This document shows positions 50,269 through 58,300 of a DNA stretch of 64,000 nt, piece after piece; within the stretch, counting starts at the first letter, position 1; every line of letters begins with the position of its first letter. This stretch comes from Flavobacterium lacisediminis (GTDB taxonomy: Bacteria; Bacteroidota; Bacteroidia; Flavobacteriales; Flavobacteriaceae): NCBI RefSeq assembly GCF_025909975.1, contig NZ_JAPCIO010000007.1:345-64344 (forward strand). The letters run 5' to 3'. Made by a program: the position numbers and the translations under genes. A model generated the notes under the pieces. That model did no database searches. It was not told the origin of the DNA and was given only the letters and a program-made list of their open reading frames with translations.

Positions 50269-51057
50269 ATGAACGCAAAACAATTAGTAAAAATTAGCAA
50301 TTATATTGGCTTCATATCAATTATATTATTGGTGTATTGGGTATTTACATTTATTTTAATAGAAGTTTTTGGATTAAAAGTTTTCAGAAAAAATATGACT
50401 GACTCATTTTATTTAAGTGTTTTAGGAATATTAGCAATGATGGCAGGAGCCTTGATAATCAATATAATGTTCAATTTAACTCGAATTGCCCAAAAACACA
50501 ACAATGACGAAGAAGTTTCGAAAAATAACAAAAAAATAATCATTACTCTTTTACTAATTTTTCCAACAATTGCAATTATACTTTTTGGAGGTGATTATTT
50601 AACAAAGAAAAAAAAGGAAGAGCTTTTAATTAATTCTGCCGAATACATCATTAAAATTAGTCAAGAAAAAACCAACAAACTTGTAGATTATAAATTTTCT
50701 AAAAATTACATAATAAATACTGCAGATATTTTGGAGCAATACTCAAATACCGATAGGAATTTTCCAAATGTTAGATTGATTGTCAAAGATACAATTGACA
50801 AAAATCAAGTGTATCTAATTTTCAATGATTACGCTTCATTTAAGGAAAATGACACATTGGTTCCTAGAAAAAATAATTACATTTATAAAACAACCAAAAT
50901 TGAAAGAGATTATTTAGATAATGTTTTCAATAAAAATAATACTGAAGTTCGATTTTCATCATCTGATGGCGATTATGAATTATTCTATCCATATAAAAAA
51001 GGTAACAAAACAATAATTCTTTATTTTTCTGAACATCAACGTTATGGAAAATTATAA
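50269..51057 (+). CDS. Membrane protein of unknown function inside the aromatic operon
   Basis: A 262-residue protein with three N-terminal membrane helices (~14-34, 47-67, 88-106) and a ~150-residue hydrophilic domain that probably faces the periplasm. No transporter or catalytic motif. Its AT-rich codons differ from those of the flanking catabolic genes, and it has no obvious role in the pathway, so it looks like a passenger. It starts 7 bp after the ligase stop. Confidence 0.6.
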   Translation: MNAKQLVKISNYIGFISIILLVYWVFTFILIEVFGLKVFRKNMTDSFYLSVLGILAMMAGALIINIMFNLTRIAQKHNNDEEVSKNNKKIIITLLLIFPTIAIILFGGDYLTKKKKEELLINSAEYIIKISQEKTNKLVDYKFSKNYIINTADILEQYSNTDRNFPNVRLIVKDTIDKNQVYLIFNDYASFKENDTLVPRKNNYIYKTTKIERDYLDNVFNKNNTEVRFSSSDGDYELFYPYKKGNKTIILYFSEHQRYGKL

Positions 51058-51074
51058 AGTTAAAACATAAAAAT

Positions 51075-51491
51075 ATGCAATTTATAAAACAAGAAAAAGT
51101 ACGTTTCCAACATATAGATTATGCTGGAATTGTCTTCTATCCCCGATTTTTAGAAATGCTAAATTGTCTAGTAGAAGATTGGTTTGAAGAAGCCTTAGAT
51201 CGTCCTTTTTCAAAAATGCACGAAACCAATGGAATTCCGACGGTTGATTTAAAAATTCAATTCAAAAATGCTGCAAGATTAGGCGAAATCTTAACCAAAA
51301 AACTTTGGGTAAAAGAATTAAAGAACTCCTCTATTCTATGTGGGTTTCAATTTGTAAATGAAGCAGAAAATACCGTTTTAGAAGGCGAAGTAACATTGGT
51401 AAACGTAGCTTTCAACGCAGAAAGAAATGGCATCAAAGCGGAACCTTTTACAGAAGAAATGAAGAATAAAATAAAGTTTTATGAAATATAA
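51075..51491 (+). CDS. 4HBT-family acyl-CoA thioesterase
   Basis: A 138-residue hotdog thioesterase. RFQHIDYAGIVFYPRFLEMLNCLVEDW (here HIDYAGIVFYPRF, residues ~12-24) is the 4-hydroxybenzoyl-CoA thioesterase signature, with the catalytic aspartate in HIDYAG. In the context of aryl-CoA ligase and aryl-CoA hydroxylase it most likely releases the hydroxylated aryl acid (e.g. gentisate) from CoA. It overlaps the next gene by 11 bp. Confidence 0.9.
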   Translation: MQFIKQEKVRFQHIDYAGIVFYPRFLEMLNCLVEDWFEEALDRPFSKMHETNGIPTVDLKIQFKNAARLGEILTKKLWVKELKNSSILCGFQFVNEAENTVLEGEVTLVNVAFNAERNGIKAEPFTEEMKNKIKFYEI

Positions 51492-52272
51492 AATATTAGT
51501 AATATTATTTTTTGTTTTCTACAAGAGCTTTTCCTGTTCTTGTTCGCAATTATCATTAATTGATAAAGTTAAAACACATGATTATATAGCAAAAATTAAA
51601 ATTACAGAATCTAAAACAATTGAGAATTATATAGATACTTTTAACCCTTATTTTGTAAAAATAGAAACAGTTAAACAATATTTTGGTGAAAAAGTAAATG
51701 AAATACATTTGGAAAGTATGAATGATTCATCATGTGGAATGTACTTACCAAAAGATTCTGAATGGATTGTTTATGGTTTTAAAAATAAGAAAGATGGTAA
51801 AATTTACACCAGCCTTTGCAGTGGTAATTTTCAATTAAACAAAACTATCGATTCTTTAAAATATAAAAATTATTTTGAAGAATATCCTAAACAACAAAAA
51901 AGAGTTTTGAATATCTTAGAAGAATTAAACATCAAAAAGATTAAAGAATTTAATCTAAAGTCATCTAATAAATTGCCAAAAGATGATGGATATCACAAAG
52001 CCTTACTAAGTATAAATAATTTAGATTCTAAAAAAACTTTTGGATGTTATAAGCTAATCCATAATGAAAAAGGTGAAGTTATTGATATAGAAGTGATAAA
52101 CTCTTTAGGTAGAAAAATTGATCAAATTTTCATTCGGAATTTAATTGGGTCTAAATGGTCATATAAAAAAATTGATGATTCTGTCGAAGCTTTTGAACAA
52201 ATTATACTCATAAATTACAACAAAGAAAATACTGATAATACATCATTAAAGTATTCATTAGACAATAATTAA
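51481..52272 (+). CDS. Exported cysteine-containing protein of unknown function
   Basis: The 263-residue protein has a signal sequence (MKYKILVILFFVFYKSFS) followed at once by CSCSQLS, and later SCGMY and SLCSG. The first half (YIAKIKITES, YFVKIETVKQYFG) resembles an NTR/TIMP-like OB fold that begins with a cysteine pair. This is a loose resemblance only. The second half is polar. It is AT-rich compared with the catabolic genes around it and probably a passenger. Its start lies inside the thioesterase gene. Confidence 0.6.
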   Translation: MKYKILVILFFVFYKSFSCSCSQLSLIDKVKTHDYIAKIKITESKTIENYIDTFNPYFVKIETVKQYFGEKVNEIHLESMNDSSCGMYLPKDSEWIVYGFKNKKDGKIYTSLCSGNFQLNKTIDSLKYKNYFEEYPKQQKRVLNILEELNIKKIKEFNLKSSNKLPKDDGYHKALLSINNLDSKKTFGCYKLIHNEKGEVIDIEVINSLGRKIDQIFIRNLIGSKWSYKKIDDSVEAFEQIILINYNKENTDNTSLKYSLDNN

Positions 52273-52275
52273 ACT

Positions 52276-53256
52276 ATGGAATTCAAAAAATTCAAAGCCG
52301 CAACCGTTCAAACTTCTCCTGTATTTCTTAATGTAGAAAAAACAGTAGATAAAGCCATTTCTTTTATTAAAGAAGCTAGTAATAGCGGAGCAAAATTAAT
52401 CGCTTTTCCAGAAGTATTTATCGCTGGATATCCCTATTGGAATTGGATTATGACGCCAGTTCAAGGGAGCAAATGGTACGAAGAATTGTATAAAAATTCG
52501 GTTGACGTAGCAGGTCCAGAAATCAAAAAACTTTGCTTAGCAGCTAAGGAGAATGATATTCATATTGTAATGGGAATCAACGAACGTGGTAAAAGCTTTG
52601 GAGAAATATACAATACCAATTTAATCATCGACAACAAAGGAGTTATCGTTGGAAAGCACAGAAAGTTAGTCCCAACATGGGCTGAAAAACTAACCTGGTC
52701 TTCAGGCGATGGTTCTTCGTTAAAAGTGTACAATACAGAAATTGGTCCAATCGGAACCTTAGCTTGTGGCGAAAACACAAATACATTAGCGCGTTTTACC
52801 TTACTTTCTCAAGGCGAATTAATTCATATTGCGAATTATATTTCGCTTCCCGTAGCGCCACCTGATTACGATATGGCAGAAGCAATTAAAATTCGTGCTG
52901 CAGCGCATTCGTTTGAAGGAAAATTGTTTACAATTGTTTCTTGTTCGACCGTTTCGCAAGAAATCAAAGACGCTTTACGTGCAGATGTTCCGAATGTAGA
53001 TGAATTATTGGATAGAAAAAGTTCCGCTTTCTCTGGATTTATAGGTCCTAATGGTGCTGTCATCGGACAACCACTAATTGATGAAGAAGGAATGGTATAT
53101 GCCGAAATTGATTTAGCAAAATGCATCCAACCGAAGCAAATGCACGATATTTTAGGACATTACAATAGATTTGATATTTTCGACTTACGAGTAAACACTG
53201 CTCCTACTCGAAAAATTACGTTTATCGATAATCACGAAGAATTTAATAAAAGATAA
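52276..53256 (+). CDS. Nitrilase (carbon-nitrogen hydrolase family)
   Basis: A 326-residue nitrilase with the catalytic triad Glu46 (FPEVFIAGYPYW), Lys130 (GKHRKLVPTWAEKLTW) and Cys164 (LACGENTN). The FPEVFIAGYPYWNW and CGENTN forms are those of true nitrilases rather than amidases, which turn nitriles into carboxylic acids and ammonia. In this operon it could form an aryl acid from a plant-derived nitrile. The substrate is inferred. It precedes the dioxygenase gene. Confidence 0.9.
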   Translation: MEFKKFKAATVQTSPVFLNVEKTVDKAISFIKEASNSGAKLIAFPEVFIAGYPYWNWIMTPVQGSKWYEELYKNSVDVAGPEIKKLCLAAKENDIHIVMGINERGKSFGEIYNTNLIIDNKGVIVGKHRKLVPTWAEKLTWSSGDGSSLKVYNTEIGPIGTLACGENTNTLARFTLLSQGELIHIANYISLPVAPPDYDMAEAIKIRAAAHSFEGKLFTIVSCSTVSQEIKDALRADVPNVDELLDRKSSAFSGFIGPNGAVIGQPLIDEEGMVYAEIDLAKCIQPKQMHDILGHYNRFDIFDLRVNTAPTRKITFIDNHEEFNKR

Positions 53257-53258
53257 AT

Positions 53259-53291
53259 AATTGGTGACTGTGGCTCTCGAGATCACCAATT
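53259..53291. repeat. Small inverted repeat between nitrilase and dioxygenase genes
   Basis: AATTGGTGA (53259-53267) and TCACCAATT (53283-53291) form a perfect 9-bp stem with a 15-nt loop. The loop has a CTCGAGA core. It lacks a T-run, so it is not a standard terminator, and it resembles REP-like palindromes seen in Flavobacterium intergenic DNA. Confidence 0.65.
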
Positions 53292-53304
53292 AAAATATAA
53301 GATT

Positions 53305-54417
53305 ATGGAAGAAAACAACTATTCAGACGACCAATACGGAAGAGCTCGAGTTCAAGACTCTCCCGAATTAATTGCGTACTATAAAGAATTAGAAACACTA
53401 GGCGCTGGCGCTTTATGGACAGTTGCCAACGATATAGAACCATGGGAACCACGTTCTTCTTCTGTTCCAATGCTTTGGAAATATGACGATTTACGTGATT
53501 TAGTGCTAAAATCATCCGAACTAGTAACACCTGAACAAGCCGGAAGACGCGTTGTTTATTTGGTAAACGACAAACGAAAAGATGTTTCCGCTGCCGTGGG
53601 TTGGTTGTATACTGGAATTCAAGTAACACGTCCTGGTGAAAGTACTTCGGCACATCGTCATCGTGCTTCTGCCCTACGTTTTATTATGGAAGGCGAAAAA
53701 GGATATACCGTGGTTGATGGTAATAAAATTATGTTAGAGGTGAATGATTTTGTCATTACACCAAATTCTACTTGGCATGAACATGGCGTTGAAGAAGGCG
53801 GAAAAACATGTATTTGGCAAGATGGTTTGGATATTCCATTAGTTAATGCTTTGGAGGCCAATGATTATGCGGTTTATGATGGTAAACAACCATTAACAGC
53901 ACCATTAAACTTCTCTCCTATGACATATGGTGGTGCAGGATTGATTCCAGCGGATAAGACTTGGGACAAACCGTATTCTCCGCTATTCAAATATTCTTGG
54001 AAAAACGTTTATCCAGCATTATTAGAAGCCCAAAAAGTGAATGAAGTCAACCCATTTGATGGAATTTTTATGCAATATTCGAATCCGTTAACTGGCGGAC
54101 ACGTGATGCAAACCATGGGAGCTTCTATGCAATTATTACCAGCAGGATTCAAAGGAAAAGCACACAAACACACGGGTTCATTTGTGTACCAATGTGCGAA
54201 AGGAAAAGGCTACACCATCATCAACGGAAAACGCTTCGATTGGAAAGAGCGCGATATTTTTTGTGTTCCGAGTTGGGCTTGGCACGAACACCACAACTTA
54301 TCCGAAACTGAAGATGCTTGCCTTTTCAATTTCAATGATTTACCAGTGATTGAAGGTTTAGGATTGTTTCAAGGAAGAGAATTAACAGAAAACAACGGAC
54401 ACCAACAAATTCAATAA
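53305..54417 (+). CDS. Gentisate 1,2-dioxygenase-type bicupin
   Basis: A 370-residue bicupin. The N-terminal cupin holds the iron site His117, His119 (SAHRHRASALRF) and His158 (STWHEHG). The C-terminal cupin repeats a similar pattern (GKAHKHTGSF and WAWHEHHN). GAGALWTV near residue 36 and GWLYTGIQVTRPGE near 100 are typical of gentisate dioxygenases. The enzyme opens the ring between C1 and C2 to maleylpyruvate. Hydroxynaphthoate or aminosalicylate dioxygenases share the fold, so the exact acid is inferred from the neighbours. Confidence 0.9.
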   Translation: MEENNYSDDQYGRARVQDSPELIAYYKELETLGAGALWTVANDIEPWEPRSSSVPMLWKYDDLRDLVLKSSELVTPEQAGRRVVYLVNDKRKDVSAAVGWLYTGIQVTRPGESTSAHRHRASALRFIMEGEKGYTVVDGNKIMLEVNDFVITPNSTWHEHGVEEGGKTCIWQDGLDIPLVNALEANDYAVYDGKQPLTAPLNFSPMTYGGAGLIPADKTWDKPYSPLFKYSWKNVYPALLEAQKVNEVNPFDGIFMQYSNPLTGGHVMQTMGASMQLLPAGFKGKAHKHTGSFVYQCAKGKGYTIINGKRFDWKERDIFCVPSWAWHEHHNLSETEDACLFNFNDLPVIEGLGLFQGRELTENNGHQQIQ

Positions 54418-54426
54418 AAACAAAAA

Positions 54427-54473
54427 CTTTGCGAACTTAGCGCAAAACTTAGCGCTCTTTGCGTTTAAATAAA
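54427..54473. repeat. Intergenic TTTGCG/TTAGCG repeat
   Basis: The gap holds tandem-like variants of CTTTGCGAACTTAGCG, AAAACTTAGCG and CTCTTTGCG. I recall this family as a common intergenic repeat in Flavobacterium and relatives. Confidence 0.65.
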
Positions 54474-54477
54474 GAAT

Positions 54478-55386
54478 ATGAAACTACTTACATACAAAAC
54501 ACAAGACACCGAGCCACGTTTAGGCTTCATTCATAACAATCAAGTAATTGACATGGAAGATTTTGGAGAGATATCAAATTTCCCATTACCTAATGACATG
54601 TTAGAATTAATTGATATGGGATTTGAAATTATTCCAGAAATTACAGAAATGATTGATGAAACTCCAGAAAATTTCTTCGAAGAAATCGCTTATGAAATGA
54701 ACGAAGTAACGATTTTAGCTCCTATCGAAAAACCAAGAAAAAACATCATTGGAATTGGTTTAAATTACACGGAACATGTTGCTGAAAGTGCTCGTACTTT
54801 AGATACAACTGGAAAGCTTCCAACAAAACCGATTATCTTTTCAAAACCACCAACAACCGTTACAGCTACGAATACCGAAATAATCAAAAACACCAAGTTA
54901 ACTTCACAATTAGATTGGGAATGTGAATTGGCGGTAATCATCTCAAAGAAAGGTAAATATGTACCTAAATCGGAAGCATTAGATTATGTATTTGGTTACA
55001 CAGTTATCAACGATATCTCAGCGCGTGATTGTCGTCGTGAAGGACAATGGATTGTTTCCAAAGGACAAGATACTTTTGCTCCAATGGGGCCAGTTATCGT
55101 AACAAAGGACGAAATTGAAAATCCACACAACTTGAATTTGTCATTAAAAGTAAACGGAGTTGAAAAACAAAATTCGAATACTAAATTAATGTTATTCAAC
55201 ATCAACGATTTAATTGAAGATTTAAGTACTGTTTTTACTTTAGAAGCTGGTGACATCATTGCAACAGGAACTCCAGCAGGTGTTGGCGCAGGTCGTGACC
55301 CTCAAGAATGGATGTACGATGGAGATGTTGTGGAAGCTACTGTAGAAGGAATTGGTACAATAGTAAATACAATTAAAGAAATATAA
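54478..55386 (+). CDS. FAH-family hydrolase (maleylpyruvate/fumarylpyruvate hydrolase-like)
   Basis: A 302-residue fumarylacetoacetase-fold enzyme. IIGIGLNYTEHVAES (about residue 90), FSKPPTTV, the metal ligands in LDWECELAVI (about 143) and GYTVINDISARDCRREG (about 174), and AGDIIATGTPAGVGAGRDP near 260 are diagnostic. Behind a gentisate dioxygenase it should cleave the ring-opened keto acid to pyruvate. As no maleylpyruvate isomerase is present and a maleate isomerase follows, direct hydrolysis of maleylpyruvate to maleate is the simplest reading. Confidence 0.88.
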   Translation: MKLLTYKTQDTEPRLGFIHNNQVIDMEDFGEISNFPLPNDMLELIDMGFEIIPEITEMIDETPENFFEEIAYEMNEVTILAPIEKPRKNIIGIGLNYTEHVAESARTLDTTGKLPTKPIIFSKPPTTVTATNTEIIKNTKLTSQLDWECELAVIISKKGKYVPKSEALDYVFGYTVINDISARDCRREGQWIVSKGQDTFAPMGPVIVTKDEIENPHNLNLSLKVNGVEKQNSNTKLMLFNINDLIEDLSTVFTLEAGDIIATGTPAGVGAGRDPQEWMYDGDVVEATVEGIGTIVNTIKEI

Positions 55387-55396
55387 TCAAAGTATT

Positions 55397-55448
55397 CAGT
55401 CCCAGTTTTCAGTTTTCAGACTGCTAACTGTGAATGAGACTGTAAACT
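55397..55448. repeat. Intergenic CAGTTTTCAGT-type repeat
   Basis: Degenerate repeats of CAGTTTTCAGT and CTGCTAACTGTGAATGAG fill the gap before the maleate isomerase gene. Similar arrays occur between genes in Flavobacteria as far as I recall. Confidence 0.6.
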
Positions 55449-55455
55449 AAAAAGA

Positions 55456-56202
55456 ATGAAATACAGAATAGGCCAAATAGTTCCATCATCAAACGTAACG
55501 ATGGAAACCGAAATACCAGCAATCTTCCGCTCACGTGAAACCATTTTACCGGAACGTTTTACGTTTCACAGCAGCAGAATGCGCATGAAAAAAGTTACCA
55601 AAGAAGAATTGGAAGCTATGGATGCCATGAGTTTAAAATGTGCGCAAGAATTATCTGATGCTCATGTTGACGTAATGGGTTATGCATGTTTAGTAGCCAT
55701 TATGAGTATGGGACGCGGTTATCATTGTGTATCAGAAGTAAATTTACATCAAGAAACGGTAGCAAACGACTTCCCTACTCCAATTGTAACTTCGGCTGGT
55801 GCTTTGATTAATGGATTGAAAGTTTTAGGTGCGAAACAAATTTCAATTATCACACCATATATGCGTCCATTAACCGACATGGTGGTGGATTATATCGAAA
55901 ATCAAGGAATTAAAGTAAAACAAAGTATTGCTTTAGAGATTCCAGACAATTTAGAAGTTGCGGCTCAAAACCCGATGAATTTATTGGAAATCTACAAACA
56001 ATTAGATTTAACCGATGTGGATGTTTTAGTGGCTTCGGCTTGTGTACAAATGCCATCGTTAGAAGCGATTGATTTAATACAAGCAGAATGCGGAATTCCT
56101 GTGACTTCAGCAGCGGTTTGCACAACATACGAAATGATGAAGAAATTAGGAATCGAAGCCAAATCAGCTATTGGTGGTGAATTGTTAAGTGGAAAGTATT
56201 AA
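55456..56202 (+). CDS. Maleate cis-trans isomerase (Asp/Glu racemase superfamily)
   Basis: A 248-residue protein with the two catalytic cysteines of maleate isomerase, Cys78 (MGYACLVAIMS) and Cys196 (VASACVQMPSL). The N-terminal IGQIVPSSNVTMETEIPA is a family hallmark that binds the carboxylates. The enzyme turns maleate into fumarate without cofactors. It closes the pathway by feeding the carbon from ring cleavage into the citric acid cycle. It is the last gene of the operon and overlaps the convergent metalloprotease gene by 4 bp. Confidence 0.9.
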   Translation: MKYRIGQIVPSSNVTMETEIPAIFRSRETILPERFTFHSSRMRMKKVTKEELEAMDAMSLKCAQELSDAHVDVMGYACLVAIMSMGRGYHCVSEVNLHQETVANDFPTPIVTSAGALINGLKVLGAKQISIITPYMRPLTDMVVDYIENQGIKVKQSIALEIPDNLEVAAQNPMNLLEIYKQLDLTDVDVLVASACVQMPSLEAIDLIQAECGIPVTSAAVCTTYEMMKKLGIEAKSAIGGELLSGKY

Positions 56203-56816
56203 TTCAATTGCGCTTTACATTTCCCACACAACGCCAATTTAGCATTATCAATAGTTTTCACGCTTTCCACAGCATCAGTCATAACGCAAGTTTTATCAGG
56301 ACAATGTGGCAATCCTAAATTGTGTCCAAATTCATGAACAGCTACTTTTTTAAAACGTGTAAAATGCGTTTTTAAGTTGGGATGTTGAATGCGAAAAGTC
56401 GAAACAATACAACTATTCCCTGGGCAATACGCCAAACCCATAATTCCCCAATCGGCATATTTGTAGGTTGGGGTTTTTATTTTTCCCCACTTGTCTTTTT
56501 TGGTAACCGAAATATCTTTAGTGGTTAATCCTAAAACAAAATCTAACGATTCTACTTTATTCTTTTTCTGTAAATTAATCATTTTATCTGCACGATAACG
56601 AGGTGATTTCACTTCTGTAAAAGCTTCTTTATATAATTCTTTAGCAGGAAGAATAACCGTTTTAATCTGATAAAAATCGGCAATTGTCTTAGAGATAGTG
56701 TCAGTTTTATCTTCTGGAAATATGCCATAAGGTTGAATACCAACAGTTAACTTTTCGGTTTCGTTGGATTGGCAACTAAAAAATAGAATCGCAAGAATAA
56801 TTATAAACTTTTTCAT
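56199..56816 (-). CDS. Archaemetzincin-type zinc metalloprotease, predicted lipoprotein
   Basis: The 205-residue precursor has a lipoprotein signal MKKFIIILAILFFSC (Cys15). The C-terminus matches the archaemetzincin consensus HExxHxxGx3Cx4CxMx17CxxC exactly: HEFGHNLGLPHC, CVM, then CGKC after 17 residues. The core is otherwise normal. Family members are usually described as soluble proteins, so membrane anchoring is notable. I start at ATG 56816 since that begins the signal peptide; longer in-frame starts reach into the divergent gene. The substrate is unknown. Confidence 0.9.
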   Translation of the reverse strand: MKKFIIILAILFFSCQSNETEKLTVGIQPYGIFPEDKTDTISKTIADFYQIKTVILPAKELYKEAFTEVKSPRYRADKMINLQKKNKVESLDFVLGLTTKDISVTKKDKWGKIKTPTYKYADWGIMGLAYCPGNSCIVSTFRIQHPNLKTHFTRFKKVAVHEFGHNLGLPHCPDKTCVMTDAVESVKTIDNAKLALCGKCKAQLN

Positions 56817-56876
56817 ACTTTTATGAAACGTGAAAACAATTAAAAAAGTATTTCTCAATTCAACTTCAATGACTTT

Positions 56877-57452
56877 ATGCAAAATTCTGATATTCTTTTA
56901 CAAACATTAAAACAGATTACTAATTTAGAAGCCCATGAAGAACAATTGTTCTTAGATGCTTTCAAACCTTACAAGTTGAAAAAGAATGAACACTTTTTAC
57001 AAGCTACAGAAGTGTGTACTAAACTAGGTTTTTTGTGTAAAGGATTGGTTCGTTATTACGTTTTTAGAAATGATGAAGAAGCAACTTTGGAATTTACCAA
57101 AGAAGGCGAATTTGTTGCAGATTATGGAAGTTTTATTGCTAAAGAACCGTCAATACAAAATATTCAAGCATTAGAGGATTGTGAATTTTTAGTTATTGAT
57201 TATGATAAATTACAAGAACTCTATAAGATTTCAAAAAATGCAAATTTATTAGGGAGAATCATCATTGAGCATCGATTTATTATCATGGTAAATCAATTGT
57301 TGACCGTTCATCGTTATAATCCAGAAGATCGTTACCGCTATTTTTTGGAACATTACAAGGATTTGACCCAACGTATTCCTCAATATTTAATTGCTTCGTA
57401 TGTTGGCGTAAAACCACAATCGTTAAGCCGCATCCGAAAACGCATTTATTAA
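56877..57452 (+). CDS. Crp/Fnr-family transcriptional regulator
   Basis: A 191-residue protein with a cNMP-binding beta roll (residues ~20-125; KNEHFLQATEVCTKLGFLCKGLVRYY, ends KNEHFLQA and GLVRYY) and a C-terminal HTH (IPQYLIASYVGVKPQSLSRI). It lacks the arginine phosphate pocket of true CRP, so the ligand is unclear, as for most Bacteroidota members. It precedes the sterol-desaturase-family gene and may control it. Confidence 0.9.
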   Translation: MQNSDILLQTLKQITNLEAHEEQLFLDAFKPYKLKKNEHFLQATEVCTKLGFLCKGLVRYYVFRNDEEATLEFTKEGEFVADYGSFIAKEPSIQNIQALEDCEFLVIDYDKLQELYKISKNANLLGRIIIEHRFIIMVNQLLTVHRYNPEDRYRYFLEHYKDLTQRIPQYLIASYVGVKPQSLSRIRKRIY

Positions 57453-57466
57453 CTTAGGTGCATCAA

Positions 57467-57493
57467 TTGTATCTTTAATGAATAGTAATTTTG
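57467..57493 (+). promoter_or_regulatory. Promoter of the sterol-desaturase-family gene
   Basis: TTG (57467-57469), a 16-bp spacer and TAATTTTG (57486-57493) come close to the consensus. A start near 57499 gives a 22-nt leader. Confidence 0.55.
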
Positions 57494-57520
57494 GTTTAGA
57501 AATCAATTAAAAAAATTACT

Positions 57521-58243
57521 ATGACACTTACCATCATCTTTATCGTTTTTGGAGGTTGCTTTTTATTAGAGCGATTAATTCCGGGTTGGAAATTACCAGA
57601 AGTTCCTACTTGGACTATCAGAGTTTTAGCCGTTAACTTTATTCAATTGGGGGTTGTAACTTTAGCAGGTTATACTTGGGAAATTTGGCTTTCACAATAT
57701 TCCTTATTCCATCTTTCAAATCATGTAAACCCATTTTTAGGTGGACTTATCTCCTACTTTATTGCAACATTTATCTTCTATTGGTGGCACAGATGGAGAC
57801 ATAAAATCGACTTTTTATGGACTCATTTTCACCAAATTCATCATAGTCCACAACGTTTAGAAGTTATTACTTCATTTTATAAGCATCCTCTGGAAATGAC
57901 TGTAAATTCAATTATTGGAAGTCTATTAGTGTTTACCACTTTAGGATTAGATGTTGAAGCTGGCGCTGTTTATACACTATTTACAGCTTTGGGTGAATTC
58001 TTTTATCATACCAATGTAAAAACACCGCAATGGGTTGGGTATATTTTTCAACGTCCAGAAATGCATAGAATTCACCATGAATACAATAAGCATACGAATA
58101 ATTATGGCGATATTGTTTGGTGGGACATGCTTTTTGGAACTTATGAAAATCCAAAAGAATTCAAATCAACATGTGGATTTGACAATGAAAAAGAACAACG
58201 ATTATTTGAAATGCTTCAATTCAAAGATGTTCATAAAGAGTAA
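57521..58243 (+). CDS. Sterol desaturase/fatty acid hydroxylase family protein
   Basis: A 240-residue integral membrane di-iron enzyme with four helices and three histidine clusters: WWHRWRHK (about residue 89), HFHQIHHSP (about 105) and MHRIHHEYN (about 182). The family hydroxylates lipids such as fatty acyl chains or carotenoids; the bacterial substrates are mostly unknown. The preceding Crp/Fnr gene on the same strand is a likely regulator. It ends at a bidirectional terminator. Confidence 0.9.
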   Translation: MTLTIIFIVFGGCFLLERLIPGWKLPEVPTWTIRVLAVNFIQLGVVTLAGYTWEIWLSQYSLFHLSNHVNPFLGGLISYFIATFIFYWWHRWRHKIDFLWTHFHQIHHSPQRLEVITSFYKHPLEMTVNSIIGSLLVFTTLGLDVEAGAVYTLFTALGEFFYHTNVKTPQWVGYIFQRPEMHRIHHEYNKHTNNYGDIVWWDMLFGTYENPKEFKSTCGFDNEKEQRLFEMLQFKDVHKE

Positions 58244-58249
58244 AAAAAC

Positions 58250-58280
58250 AAAACCCTGAAATTTAGTATTTCAGGGTTTT
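58250..58280. terminator. Bidirectional terminator between convergent genes
   Basis: AAAACCCTGAAAT and ATTTCAGGGTTTT form a perfect 13-bp stem with loop TTAGT, flanked by an A-run to the left. Confidence 0.9.
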
Positions 58281-58300
58281 AAATATCTTTTGAAAATCAA

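Noticed and set aside
53259-53291. Rho-independent terminator inside the aromatic operon
   Set aside because: The 9-bp stem has no following T-run on either strand and lies between co-oriented pathway genes.
54996-55259. Minus-strand 87-codon frame
   Set aside because: Antisense shadow of the FAH hydrolase gene.
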